Of a DNA stretch of 64,000 nucleotides, positions 47,592 to 61,400 are shown piece after piece. The notes beneath the pieces are model-generated. The model saw nothing but the letters and a program-made list of their open reading frames with translations, was not told where the DNA came from and made no database searches. Source of the DNA: Marsupella aquatica (Eukaryota; Marchantiophyta); the NCBI GenBank assembly GCA_973895155.1, contig OZ316893.1:10106001-10170000 (forward strand), written 5' to 3'. The translations under genes were made by a program, and so were the position numbers. Within the stretch, counting starts at the first letter, position 1; every line of letters begins with the position of its first letter.

Positions 47592-49908
47592 GATTTATCC
47601 ACTTAATCTAACTTCCTTCATTGTTCGTAGATGCAGCTGAGAAAACTCCAAAGCTTCAGAAATGGTACGTCTACTACTAAAATTTGAAGGGGCATCACCA
47701 AGCCAGAGCGATCACCTCTCCTGTCGTGCATGGCTACAGTAGTCCCCTCTCCTGTCGTGTGTGGCTAGATTACTCTCCTGACATATATAAGTTGCAGAGA
47801 AGGAAACCTCAATATGTTCATGGTGTCTTAGTGGGGGTTCTTGCTCACGCTCTCCACAGAAAAAGAGTCTCCATTATTTATTCAATTCATGGTAGTACAG
47901 AGCAGAGCAGAGCAGAGAGGACCCCACTAGTCTTGCTTTTGGTAGATGCCACATCCGCCCACTATTTGTGCGCGGCGGGTGCCTGGCGTCCATCCCAAAG
48001 CATAGAGAAGGGGCAAGGCATTCTCTGCACTGCTACTTACCTGTCAGTAAAATAATGTTACCCTCAATACCAGAATAGAAAAGAGAGAGGGGGACAGAGG
48101 AGAGGCTAGTCGGTTTTCACAGGGTAGGCCAAAAGACTCCATTGAAGCTGTCCGATCTTCCTTCTACACTATGATTTGTGATCCAAGTTTATTGTTCATG
48201 TTCTAATTTGTACAGTGAACCCATAGCTCGCAATTAGATGGTATCAACTTTCTTTTTATAATTTTACGAGGCTTGTGATGGGCAATCCATGGAGCCATAG
48301 GTCGTGATTTACCTCATGACAGAAAATTTTGATATGTTTAATATTGTTGTGGCGGGCATGAAGGGTATGTCTTGGTACAAGGAGCCCTTGTTGTGGACAC
48401 ACATGGGTATTTGGGCTAGGATTTAACATCCGACAAAATAGAGCTCAAAACACGGCAATACCTGTCTGACTTAGCTTTAATCAGGCCAGCGCAAGGTCAA
48501 GAGCTTTAATATTCAGCTGGGAAGATCAGCCACTTTGGAAGCAGTGACTCCGGAGGGAAGCAAAAATTGGCTACAATAGCTGTGCTCTGTAGAAAGGGGC
48601 TCACCGAGCTCCAAACCTTGCAATACCTGTCCCTCCAACTCCAAACAGGCTACCTCCTGAATTTTAGCAGGGAGGATATGGAGGCTAACCCATGGTCCAA
48701 AGGGCAGTTAGCCTAAGGAGGTTATGGCCCATAATCCCCCAACGAGGCCATAGCTTATTGGGAGCTTAGCGTTTCCCTTGAATGTAGGTTTGCCTGAATT
48801 TCACGAGACTATTTTCACCCAAACTTCATAACCTTCAAGCTCACCGGCCAGGGGGTGCTTGTAATCTTATGACACCAAGCCAGGCTGACCAAGGCTTTCC
48901 GTCTATCTATCTAGACATTACAATATCTAATCTTGTCCATTCTGTTTATAAATTGCCATCTGGGCAAGGAGAAATTCTGGCTGCTAAAAAATTGTTAATT
49001 TAATCAACTTTTAAATACTTTGTCACTTAAGATATTCTAATTTACAATATTGTCACAATTTTTCATTATTTAAAAAAATGTCACAGTTTCTTATCTGAAT
49101 GACAAGTTCACCAAGATAATCAGGGAAACTATATAAAACTATATAGGAAAAGAAGCCTGAAACACCTCTCTCTCTCTCTCGTGAACAAAACAAATGTAAA
49201 AAACTTATGAGTGATTTACAGGTGTGGTGTTGTAACCATGGTGGGGATCACCAGATGGCAGCACCAGCGGCTCCAGAAGGCAGGAGGGAGGGAGGGAAGG
49301 GAGGAGTGGGTCCCATGGGACGTACAGGAAGTGGGGCTGAAGACGTAAAGACCTTATACTCCTCTCTACTAGAGCAGTAGTCGTTGTGACCCATAACGGA
49401 GGTCGAAGGCAAATTCCATTACAAAGGAAAATTCTCTTCCTCGTCTTCCTCGAGTCCTTCCTGCCTTCCTTCCTTCCTTCCTTCCTTGGGACCTGGACCG
49501 CATTTGCCACGGCAGAAAGCTCAAGCTACTACTCGAGCGTACCGCATCAAAAATCACATTCCATCACGTTGCGTCGTGCTTTTGTTGTGCTCGCTTACTT
49601 GCGTGCTTGCTTGCTGACTTGTGAGTGCGGACGGAGGGAGGGGAGGCTACTGCTCTACGACCGCCAATTCATCCGCAAGGAGCCGAGCCAACCATCATAT
49701 TCAACGGCATCTTCAAACATTCTCGCCACCCGATCTGTCTGACTTTGTGTCTCTTCTCTTCTCTTCTCTTCTCTGTCTGCCTGCCCATCGCCGCGATCGC
49801 GGGAGAGAGTAGCGCTCGGAGGGTTTGGGAGAGGAGGGCATCCGTGATCGGGGATGCCCGACAGTAGCAGGCAAAGGTGAAGTCAATCTTCCCCGGTGGG
49901 AGTCCAGA
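47592..49908. other. Intergenic and aconitase upstream region
   Basis: Mostly unassigned. 47897-47915 is a short (GAGCA)n tract. A TATATAAA-like box at about 49130-49137 is followed by CT repeats (49167-49180). (TTCC)n at 49460-49488 and (TTCTC)n at 49751-49774 are pyrimidine patches of the kind common in plant core promoters and leaders. The aconitase leader probably lies in the last few hundred bases. Confidence 0.4.
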
Positions 49909-52900
49909 ATGCACCGAGCCAATAAGGCCCCGTCTTTACTCCGCGCCGGATATGCTGCAGCATCACATGGTATGCGAGCTGCTGCTGCTCCAGGTTCTGA
50001 TACCACTGCGTTAGGCTCGACACTCATCTCCCGAGCATCTTCTCGCTTCAACAGATGCGCGGCGGTCATCGTTCGTGCGCCTGAGTCGTCGGCTACGAGA
50101 TTAGGCTCTCGGTTTCTGAGTACGATTGCCTCCAATTCGATTCCTAGAGCAGGAGGATCTGGTTATTCGGTGCTTCTCTCCGGCTCGACGAGCGGTGTTG
50201 CTGCACGGGGGCCTATTATTGCTTCGGGAGCTCTCCTCACCTCTAGACCGTCCAGGACATACGCCAGCATGGGTACTGAACAGCTTCTTTCTTTCCTTTC
50301 CCTTCCTTCCGGCGGGGATGAGTCTCGTTAGCAGTAGTGGATCATCTGACTGTCAATATTGAGATTGCTGCATAGCAATTGTGAGTTTCTCGGCCCGCCG
50401 GACCCCGTGTGAGGTCGCTTGCAGACGCATGTGGCAGTGCTTGCGGCCAAAGTGGCTGCTCTGCTTCGTTAGTGATAGGTCGTGGAAAACCGTCCTTTTT
50501 CTTCTGATGGCAATCAGACGGGAATTGGTGAGCTTTGTCGAATTAACCTGATTCCCGCCTCATTACCCTCATCGGCATTCATAGATGCATCTGGCGGTGC
50601 TGACGATCGAAGTGGCTGTTCCGCGTTGACGTTGCGGCCGAGAGAAAGCTGTGCTTACTCTGAGCACGTAATTCAGCCAGGGACTGGAAAGATTGGTTGA
50701 ATCGTGCATGGAGTTTACAGGTGCATGTGGCATTGTAGACCTAAGCGGCTATTCTGCTTCATGGTGTTTAGGCGTGGAAAACTGTGCTCACGCTTGATGG
50801 CAATCGGATGGTAATTGGGCAGTTCTGTTGATTCTGACCTGAAGCAATCCTGTCTGGTTACCCTCATCGCATTGATCTGACATTCATCCACGTTGGCATG
50901 TTGAGGGGCTAGCTGTTGATTGGAGGGTTCGTATAAAACTATCGTTTGGATGGATGGGGAAAGTTCGGCCGTGACTGCGATAAGAGATCCTTGGCCTTGT
51001 CGTGCATACGTGGATTTCTCCGATGCCTTCTGGCGAAAATGCGTATTTTTTCTAGTTTTCGGAGGTCTCTGTGCACAATTTCTCTTCGCCCAGTATTTTG
51101 TTTCTGAAATATTGGAGGATTTGGTGTTGCAGCTGAGGCCAATCCATTTAAAAAGGTCTTGACTGACCTGCCCAAGCCTGGCGGAGGATCGTATGGAAAA
51201 TATTACAGTCTTCCGAAACTGAACGATGAGAGAATTGGTAAGTTTGATCTCTATTTTGTAATCACGGAGGAGCGGTGTCGGGTATTGAGGATATTTCTGG
51301 CCTTCTTTCTCATTTTAATGACAAGAGTATCGGTGAATGTCTATACTTCACCACCTGAAACTAAATTATTGCGGTTTCCGTGACCGTAGATAAGCTGCCA
51401 TACTCCATAAGAATTCTCCTGGAGTCAGCTGTCAGGAACTGTGACAACTTTTCAGTTTCGGACAAAGATGTGGAGAAAATTATCGATTGGGAAAAGAGTT
51501 CTCCCCAGCAAGTGGAAATTCCCTTCAAACCAGCTCGTGTCATTCTCCAGGTATTTGTGATCATTCGTATCCTCGCATTCTCTTGTGTGTACTCATGGAA
51601 AGGTAGGTTTTTGGTAGCGTTTCTCTATTGAGGAAATCTCGATCTATTTCGTGTTCCTCAGCGGAAGGTTGAAATGGTGTCTTGGATTTTTTATTGTCGT
51701 TCAGGATTTCACCGGAGTTCCAGCTGTTGTAGATCTTGCTGCGATGCGAGATGCCATGAAGAGACTGGGCGGTGATCCTCAAAAGATCAATCCTTTGGTG
51801 AGCATTTAGATTGTTGTCTGCAATACAAGTCTAGATTCCGAGCGAATCGGAAAGGAGAACAGCTGGGAGGAAAAGTTGATGGCTCGTTAACACTGTTGAA
51901 GCGGTAGGAAAAACATTCTCAAAGAGAAGTGTATTTCTGGGATTCATTGCGTAATAATCCCAATTTTGTCTTCGGGGTTGTTTATATCTTGAATGCTTTT
52001 AATACTGTGCCAGAACCGCTAGCATTCATCACGAACGACATGAGAGTGGACCATGAAACGTTTGAAATTGGGAATGCAGGTTCCAGTGGATCTCGTGGTC
52101 GATCATTCCGTCCAAGTCGATGTTACCCGTACCCCTGACGCACTCCAGGCCAACATGGAGCACGAATTCGGTCGCAATAAAGAACGATTTGCCTTCTTGA
52201 AGTGGGGGGCGACAGCTTTCGAGAATATGCTTGTTGTCCCTCCAGGCTCTGGTATTGTGCATCAGGTTGGTTGCTTTCTTCAGAGGTCTGGTTCTGTCGA
52301 TTACAGTCCGGTTTTCTTTTGGTTTTGAAATATTAGGGTGAATAGGATATCTGATGAGACTCTCCTTTGTGTGCAGGTCAACTTGGAGTATCTGGCACGT
52401 TTAGTGTTTAACAGCTCTGGGATCCTCTATCCAGACAGCGTAGTTGGAACAGATTCCCACACCACTATGATCGATGGTCTTGGTGTTGCTGGATGGGGAG
52501 TTGGTGGTATTGAAGCCGAGGCATCTATGCTTGGGCAGGTCAGTGAGCTGGCGTCCTTGTACAAATCTTGACTATCCTTGTCATTTGCTGTGATGTAGGT
52601 CTTCAAAGAAGATCCGGTGTTCGGAGGACACTGACTGAGTCTGCCTTTCCAACTTGAATCTGGTCTCGAGTCTCTTTAAATTGACGAAATGTTGAGTGAC
52701 AAGATTTGCTATGGTGGTCATGATTACACAGCCCATGAGCATGGTACTTCCTGGGGTGGTGGGATTCAAGTTGACGGGCAAACTAGAGCCTGGAGTCACG
52801 GCAACAGATTTGGTGCTCACTGTCACTCAAATGCTGAGGAAGCATGGAGTGGTTGGGAAGTTTGTGGAGTTTTATGGTGAGTTACTCGGTCATCTTTTGT

Positions 52901-55900
52901 CATATACCAATTATGGAGACCCCCATCTCGTGTTACATGTCCCATTTCTGATTCTGAATTGATCACCGTCTGCAGGGAGTGGTATGGGGAACCTGTCCCT
53001 TGCTGATCGTGCGACCATCGCCAATATGTCTCCTGAGTACGGTGCTACCATGGGGTTTTTCCCTGTTGATGATGTCACCCTAGATTATTTGCGTCTCACG
53101 GGTCGCGACGAAGAAAAGGTGTTCTCTAATTTAGTCATCTTGATGTGTGCCTAGTCTTCATACTTCTTGTGTGTCTGTTGTTGTGGTGGTGGTGGGGGGG
53201 GAGGGGGGGGGGGTGGGGCGCTGGTGGCGCGGGTTGCTGGATGAAGTTTAGCAACTCTATGGAACTTTGACTGGTGTTTGGTTGGATCTCATAATGTTTA
53301 CTTAAGAAGAGGACAGCTTTTGTTAACTGTTTCCTATATGAATTCATCGGCAGAATGCGAAATTGTCGCCTTCCGCGTCGTCAGAAATGATATGATCATC
53401 AGGCACGAGTTTCACCGCCTGAGTACATTAAGTAGCACTGCCACTCATCGTCAAATGTCTGGTTGGATATCTCAGGTGAACCTGATTGAAGCATATCTGC
53501 GAGCCAACAATATGTTCATTGATCACAGTCAGGTAAAGTCCCATTGCTAGTGTAGGCGTACAACAATTTGTTGTTATTTCAGGGCCCTGATTTTGTCTGG
53601 GATGTTTTCCCGAGAGGAACTAATTTGGGAAATATGTCAATGCAGCCTACCGAAGAAAATGTGTATACCTCGTATTTGTCTCTGGATCTTTCGACAGTTG
53701 TGCCTTGTGTCTCCGGCCCCAAACGGTGAGGCATTTCTAGTTCATGTTTACCAGGATTATAAGTACACGTGTGAATGAGGAGCGTCTTTTTCAGATGTGG
53801 GCTTGCCCTTGTTGCAAATGTAGATGCGAATTGGTTTATGATGAATAGTTTCGATACCAATTGCTAATATTATGATTTGCAGGCCCCATGACCGGGTGGC
53901 TTTGAAGGAGATGAAGAAGGATTGGCAGGCTTGCTTGGACAATAAAGTTGGCTTCAAGGTATGGATGTACATGATTCCGTAATCTATCCTATTAATTTCT
54001 CCCTGTTTTATAGTTTGTGAATGGTGTTGACTACTTGGAGCTTCCAACTGTGATCGGTAACGTGTGCAGCTGGTATCTATTATCCATTCCATTTGGCCTG
54101 TATACTGTCTTGACATGGACACATGTGAAACAATGGATTTTAGGGTTTTGCCATTCCCAAAGAGGAGCAGGGCACTGTTGCGAAGTTCGACTTCGATGGC
54201 GTGCCTGCAGAGCTTCGGCATGGTGATGTTGTAATTGCTGCTATCACTAGTTGCACGAATACATCCAATCCAACTGTAATGCTGGGTGCGGGCTTGGTAG
54301 CAAAAAAGGCAACTGAGTTGGGCTTACAAGTAATCTTCCTACTCTTGTGCAGAGAAGTTTCATTTGTTGAGTTTAAGGAATCTGAATTTTGCTTTTCTAG
54401 AGTCCTGGTGAATAATTTCCCTTACTGCTATTCTCCCCTGATCCCAAGGGAGTTACTGAACTACGGGAGACGGAGTTAAAAAATGCGACTCCTTGGGTTG
54501 ATGATAGCGATGAATGTTTTATTCATTGTTTATTAATTATGGGAATTTGACAGCACGGTGCCTTGGTTCTTTGTGGTTAAATTCTGGCAGGTGAAACCTT
54601 GGATAAAGACAAGTCTCGCTCCAGGTTCTGGTGTCGTCACCCGGTATCTGGAAGACAGGTCGAAACACATAACTTTTGTCATTCGCGTATATAAGAGTAC
54701 AGTGTCTCATTAGGCCAGCTGTAATGATCAAAGGTACTCAAATACGTAAATTTTAATCCCTGACACGATGGAGGCAACAGATTGTTGTATTAGTCTCCCC
54801 CATAGTTTTAATCCCTGACACGGTGGAGGCAACAGATTGTTGTATGAGTCTCCCCCATAGTTGAATACGTGACGGCCAGGCATTCGAAGTCATGCCGAGG
54901 TGAATCATTATGGGAGCGATCTCTGTAAAGTACTAGAAAGGAAGAGCAATTGCATCCGAAAACTGTTAAATTGAAAATTCAGGGAAGGGACGAAATTGTG
55001 TGACCATTGCATATTATTGTCACTTTTTGTTGAAGTGCTATTTTGTTGAAGGGGTGATCTATATCTTGTATGGTGGGCTGTTATCTGTGTGCAGTGGTTT
55101 GAATAAGTACCTCGACAAACAAGGCTTTAGTTTGGTGGGTTATGGGTGCACCACATGCATAGGAAATTCCGGCGAGCTTCACGAGGCTGTGTCCGCTGCA
55201 ATTGTTGACAATGGTACAGCAGTACTCATCATTTTACTCACTGTAGATTTGATAGTTGATTGAGCGTTGTGCACTTCAAGTGTGCGAATGCTTGTGTCTG
55301 CCTCTTTTCGAAATTATGTCGTCTCCTGTAGCAGCCAGATGGGCACTTGAACGGGGTCTGCAGGACGGACTTGCATGGGGCTGAATAACTCAATTGGTGA
55401 TGGAATTCCGTGAATCAGATGTTGTCGCTGGGGCAATTCTGTCGGGCAATCGTAATTTTGAGGGTCGTGTGCATCCTCTGACACGTGCGAACTACTTGGC
55501 TTCTCCTCCGCTGGTTGTGGCTTATGCCTTGGCTGGAACAGTGAGTATCAGCTTAGGCTGGCCCTTTTTGTGCTCATTCTTTTAGATGAAAATTGTGTGC
55601 CCGGTTTCAGAGACTAGATGAAATATTTGTAGATACTTCGGTTGTCAAAATCACCCTCTTTTGTATTTGATATTGAGTAATCAACTGAGTCCTTCTCGTG
55701 ATATGAACAGCTCAACATCGATTTTGAAAAGGAACCGATTGGCATTGGCAAAAGTGGAAAGCCAGTTTTCCTTCGTGACATCTGGCCTAGTACGGAGGAC
55801 ATAGCGAAGGTTTGGTCATGATATAGTTTATTACCTCCTATACACAACAGTGAACTTTGAATTGAAAGGCTACTTCATGTCAATGGAATGGTAGCTTTTA

Positions 55901-57604
55901 TAGTTCTGGCACGTTTGCGTTCGTTTGCTCTCCTTCCATATTGTGAATGTCTGGTTTTTGTGTTCGCATTTTTTGCCAGGTTGAACAAGAGTCAGTTCTT
56001 CCTGACATGTTTAAAGCAACCTACAAGACTATCACCGGCGGGAATGAGATGTGGAACAGACTTACTGCTCCAGAAGGTTCTCTCTATGCCTGGGATCCAA
56101 AATCTACCTATGTGCATGATCCTCCCTACTTTAAGAGTATGACAGCCACCCCACCAGGCGGAACCACTGTTAAGGATGCCTACTGTCTCCTCAATTTCGG
56201 TGACAGTATAACCACGGACCACATCTCTCCAGCTGGTAATATTGCCAAGGAGAGTCCAGCTGCCAAGTTTTTGATGTCCTTAGGAGTTGATCGCAAGGAC
56301 TTCAATTCTTACGGAAGTCGGAGGGGGAATGATCTTATAATGGCCAGGGGCACTTTTGCTAATGTTCGCATAGTGAACAAGTTCCTTAAAGGAGAAGTGG
56401 GGCCAAAAACCCTCCATGTTCCTAGCGGCGAGAAAGTGTCCATATATGATGCGGCTAAGGTACTTGACACATGACAATCTCTGTATCAGTGTTGCTCGAG
56501 TCGGTACCTTTTTGTCTTTTGTTTTGTGAGCTAGTTGCAGTCTCTTTGATAGAAGCTAAATTTATAACTATATAATCGCAATAGGAAGCCACTCTCAGGG
56601 CCTACTACCTAGAGTGAAGCCTCTAGACCGTGACTCTGGGGCATAACTGAAAGTTTGAGCGCAGGCAGAAAACAGGGATGACCGTGGGGGCAAGTCACTG
56701 ATGAAAGTGAAACAGTAGGGAGTCTTCTTTTTTTTGCAAGATCTGTGTTTTGTCCTGACTTCTATTACGTCCAAAGAACAGGCGGTCAGGCTAGCAAGCA
56801 CTTAATTTGTGACTTGAATATAGTCCTGCTTGGGAACATTCTGACTTTGCTCGACGTCGTACAGAAATATCAAGATGAGGGTGTTCCGACGATAATTATT
56901 GCTGGAGCAGAGTATGGCAGTGGAAGTTCTCGTGACTGGGCAGCTAAAGGTCCAGCACTTCTGGTAAGCCAGCTGTTCGATGATCTAGTTGTTCAAAACG
57001 GAGCTATAACCCTTGCCTGGCTGTTTTTCTGTAGATGCAAAGTGGGTCTTTTGTTCCTGCTTTGAGCCCGGACTTTCTGTTGGATGCTTTAATGATCTCG
57101 AATATCATCAACATTCAGGGTGTGAAAGCAGTCATCACCAAGAGCTTTGAGCGAATTCACCGCAGCAATCTTGTGGGGATGGGAATCATTCCTTTATGCT
57201 TCAAGTCAGGAGAAGATGCAGAGTCACTAGGTCTTACCGGATATGAGCGATACACCGTTCACCTTCCAACAGACACTGAGAAGATCAGACCTGGTCAGGA
57301 TGTGGAAGTCACTACAGACGATGGGAAGAAGTTCATTACCACTCTGCGTTTTGACACAGAGGTACTGCATCTCACTATATTTGGATTGTCCCCGATATGG
57401 TCCGGATTCAAAAAAAAAAGATCCAGTTGGTTGTGCAATTCCTGATTCCTCTAGCGGGGATCCAAGGACTTTTTCAAAGACATTTATTCTCGAATGTGTT
57501 ACTTACGAAACTGGATGGCGTGGTTAATTGTTCAGGTCGAGTTGACTTACTACAAGCATGGGGGCATTCTCCACTACGTTCTGAGGCAGCTTCTGCACAA
57601 TTAA
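49909..57604 (+). CDS. ACO: Aconitate hydratase (aconitase), mitochondrial type
   Basis: Twenty exons: 49909-50272, 51133-51237, 51390-51550, 51705-51797, 52080-52265, 52377-52538, 52732-52876, 52976-53118, 53476-53532, 53646-53725, 53883-53958, 54144-54329, 54591-54658, 55095-55213, 55419-55540, 55711-55809, 55980-56459, 56865-56963, 57119-57361, 57536-57604. All introns are GT-AG; the joined frame is 1018 aa. It interconverts citrate and isocitrate (TCA and glyoxylate routes) using a [4Fe-4S] cluster. Cluster ligands are Cys561 (TSCTNTS), Cys627 and Cys630 (YGCTTCIG); their 66/3 spacing is that of the IRP1/plant class. Other marks: [59 protein letters not shown]. Residues 1-120 are Arg/Ser/Ala-rich, a mitochondrial presequence; the conserved 898-aa core starts at Met121. 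ATG 49909 is the first in-frame ATG. No lesions. Confidence 0.97.
53180..53219 (+). repeat. G-rich tract in aconitase intron 8
   Basis: Runs of 3 to 11 G (GGTGG, then eight G, A, eleven G, T, GGGG) form a strong G-quadruplex candidate on the coding strand within intron 8 (53119-53475). Confidence 0.85.
54751..54860. repeat. 55-bp tandem duplication in aconitase intron 13
   Basis: Two units starting TTTTAATCCCTGACAC (54751 and 54806) differ at only a few bases. They lie inside the 436-bp intron between exons 13 and 14. Confidence 0.92.
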
Positions 57605-58460
57605 GCTTTCCGTGTGAGTACATATAATTCAGCAGAGGGGATAGTTAATAAGGACTGTCAAAAGATTCCAAGGAGGACAAGTGCCTTTAATAAATGTTAT
57701 CGGTGTGACTTGATGGAAGCTGCCAAAGCAGGTCGTTAGGTGTGCAAATTAAAACATAATTACTTGTGAAGAGACTGCTGATATTGGATGACACTGATGA
57801 AACGTTTGTCTAGGTTAGAGTTTCACAAATGTACGGTAGAGCTGGTCTATTTGGAGGCAGGGAAAGAGTGCCTCTTCCATCTGCCATGACAAATTCTGAC
57901 ATCTTTATCTCTTGCAGTTAGCCATCTGGCACAGCCTGGTCTCATCAGCCGTAGATTGAGACGTACCAGATGCAGCTGATGGGTTTGATGATTTGCTGCT
58001 TGTGAAGAAGGCTGTTTCATTAACGACTTCCTCACGCACCTCCACGTTAAGAATTTCATCCGCAATTTTTTGCGAATGGTGACTCTGGTCGTTTCTGGAA
58101 GTCTTTCCACCTATGAGACTGCAGCATCACCCAATAGTCGTGGTGGAAATGAAGGTTGTGCGTGGGCTCAAAACTTTTGGACGTATTTAGAGTTTTAGAA
58201 TATGGTTCAATTGTGCCAAAGCTTTTAGTCGAAGCGACTCACTTGTTATGAAGTCGAGATCATGTTCATATGTTGTTGTGCACTGTACTCAAGCTGGATC
58301 AATGATCTGAAGATCAACAGTGTGCTGGAATCTGCTGGAAGCTCCCAGGTCGTAGGACGTCGAATGCGAGAATTCTACCTGACTTGTAGATATGTGGAAG
58401 GATGCATTCCTTTATAAAAAATCCATGAAGCAAAAATGTTGAGTAGAATAAAGTTGGCCA
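57605..58460 (+). other. Aconitase 3' flank with candidate poly(A) signals
   Basis: AATAAA occurs at 57689-57694, about 85 bases after the stop, and at 58447-58452. Either could end the transcript. The 87-codon minus-strand frame at 57847-58110 has no family features. Confidence 0.45.
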
Positions 58461-61400
58461 ACTTTCCTTCGCAATCTTGGATTCTCCTGGACTGCTTCAT
58501 TCCCGACAGTTACAGGTTTTGTCCCATCGTTTTATAATGCCTCCAGATCACCGCCCTCGTGAATAAACTAACCTCTTAATTTGAAGCACCTTTGGCTATG
58601 GCCAGTAAACTCAGCCAATTCAGGACTTTTGAAACTACTCTTGCTGTGCTTCTTTATCAACAGAAGTTGGGACTTCATTGCGATTCTGGTTTGTAGTCTA
58701 CACGGCATGGAGAGGTTTGGCAGATAGTACAGATGACAGTACAGAGCTTTCTGTGAACGTTTGTGCCATGTTGTGTTGCCCGTATTATTGAATCGTCTCC
58801 GCTCCAAACTTTCCTTTTGGATAGAGTTATTCCCCACCCAATAATGAACGTCTAAAGTTCCTTCTTGGTCTTCTGGTGTGAGGTAGAGCTTGTTCATGTA
58901 GGAATCCAAGGCGGAGTTAAACACGTGGACAAAATGAGTCGAAGTAAGTTTGGCTGGACTCGGGCCTTCTGTTTAAGGTGAAACTAGAATTAGAGCCAAT
59001 GTAAACCAGTATTAGAGCCGGTGTAAATGTTTCAGTGGACGCAAGGCTTATTATGCTCATGGTAGCTCACATCCAGGGCAGGGATCACTGCAGTGAGTAG
59101 TGCACAGCAGTCATCTTGAGTTCATAGAATGCAACAGTTCGAAAGATACCAAAGATGGAATCAAACGTTTTCTCTGAGTCTCATGTTTGCTTGTTTGCTA
59201 GTTGGCTTTTTAATTTTTAAGTGCAGTCGAGAATACTTTCGACAGTAGGCGTCCTTGAATATTTTCCAGCCACTTGCAAATCCCAACTTGCAGACCGACA
59301 AACTTCGCACATGTGGAGGCCACCAAAGACTTTCTCCTGGCTTGCCAAAATGTACGTCTGCACTAGGGCCAGATGGCCGAATTGAAAAACCTCTACACTT
59401 TCGTCCCTGCTCCTTGCATTTGACAATGGGCCATTGACACTAATGTGTCCAGGCGCGTACGGTAAGAACCTCTGCAACGCTGTTCTGCGTTTGGCATGGC
59501 AGGATGATTCAGACCCACTTTTGGTCCAGAGAATTCAAGTGATATTGACCGCAGCCCTGAAACCCCTTGTGGATGATATTTTATCTCGTAGAGCATCGGT
59601 GCTGGTTTTGCGGTGCCAGGCTGCGATTGGGAAATTTTCCTGACATGGTTGGGAATGAGCATACCCTGACGTGAACAGCTGGTGATGAAGTTTGGCAGGG
59701 CTGAGAAATTCATTTTGGCGCTCTGGCTATTAGCCTCATTGTGCACACAGCCTGGAAAGCATGTGCGGATGCAAGCTTCCTGAGTGTACAAATCATAAAT
59801 GGGAGCAGACTTTGATTTTCACCAGTTTTGCCAGCACCAGGCCTATTACAAGCTGCTCGTACTGTCTGTGTCGATTTTCATAACGCATCCACTAGTTCCT
59901 TGAGAGTACCTGTGGTTCTCAAGCTACTGTCTGCCTTCCTGGGTGAGGACAAAGACACCACCACAGAACTGCAAATTGGCGCATCACGACCACCTTACTC
60001 TGGTCAAGGCTCCTCTCAATGTCTTATGATTGTACAAGTTTAGCTGGACATGGCTTTAGTCCTCTATTTGAGATGATTCAATTGTCTTTTTGTTGGTTCT
60101 CTCAAGATTTCAGGAGAATGAAACGTCAGCTTTTATCTATTCTATTGTTTCCTTTCTGCCTTTTGAGTCCATCACAAATGCTCTCATTGTTGACCATTAT
60201 GTAAGATAGAACTTCCATGTTTTGAGGACCTCTTCATCCAAGATAACGATCGATGATGTAGTGAATGGAAACAGGTCATTTCAGGTCACCTAAGCTGCTG
60301 GTGAGGTGAGTGGACATGTTGTACTAATTCTTGTGTTGTAAGAACCATACTCACCTACATGTAATATTAGTTGCTTGTAAAAACAATACTCGAAGTATAG
60401 ACATATACCATGCTCCTTCTTGAACATGAAACTTACTCTCTGATTGATCGAGTGATTGTCTAGGTGGATTCAGGGGTTGTGTGCAAAGCTTAGATGGACT
60501 GGCAAAGCTCCTATGTACTTCTCACATTGTCAAAACAAACTTGGATAGTATCGTTTTACACTTAGTCTCAAATATGACCTGTAAACATTCTGTTGATTGT
60601 TTGTAGCCTCTTTCACTTAGTTTACCCTATGTTTTGTATCATGTGCACAAACACAACTTTGTATACTAATACTTTAATATATTAATACATATATTAATAT
60701 TTTGATAGATTACAGTGGCAATCCTTATTAACCCAAAATTGGATAGGAAAGGGCGGTCTTGAGGAGGCTCTCGACAAGGAATTAGGAGTTAACTTCAGGG
60801 GTCCTTAATCTGAAATGATTTTTAATGAAGTAGATAGCCTTTGCTAGTAGCCTTGATCTATGGTTGCTAGTAGCTATGTTCCCAGTGGCAAGTTCATTAT
60901 TGTACACAACTAAGTTTTTATGGATAACAAAGGGAATTTTAATGTCTTCCAAAACTAACGATAAGAGGTACTATGGAGGGGGGCGTTCACACGTGTACCC
61001 CTTTATTTTCCAAAAGGCTGGGGGCCAGAGCCAGAGCCTACTCCAGCATTTGAGTGGGGGATTAAACAACATGAGTGCCATACGAATGCATCTACAGGAT
61101 AGGGGAATGCAATCCCACCTTTGGCTCACAGCACACTGTCTAGAGCAGGGCAAACGTGTCACTGAAATACCAAGCACCCTATTGATGCACACATAGAGAA
61201 TGGCAAATTTAATTTTGTCCAGATTCAGTTCACTCCCATCATCCAACCATAGATCATGCTAGTGCATTCAAGTGTCATGTGAAGCATCAGACAGGCTTGC
61301 ATTTGGTAGTACAAAACCCATGATAATTATGTGATGATGCGACAAATCTTCCCTTGAGTCTTAAATAGGGGTTTGATACAAGATTCTGTGAGTAAGGTGA

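Noticed and set aside
49825-49908. Aconitase start further upstream at 49825
   Set aside because: That codon is TTG; the first in-frame ATG is 49909 and gives a plausible mitochondrial presequence.
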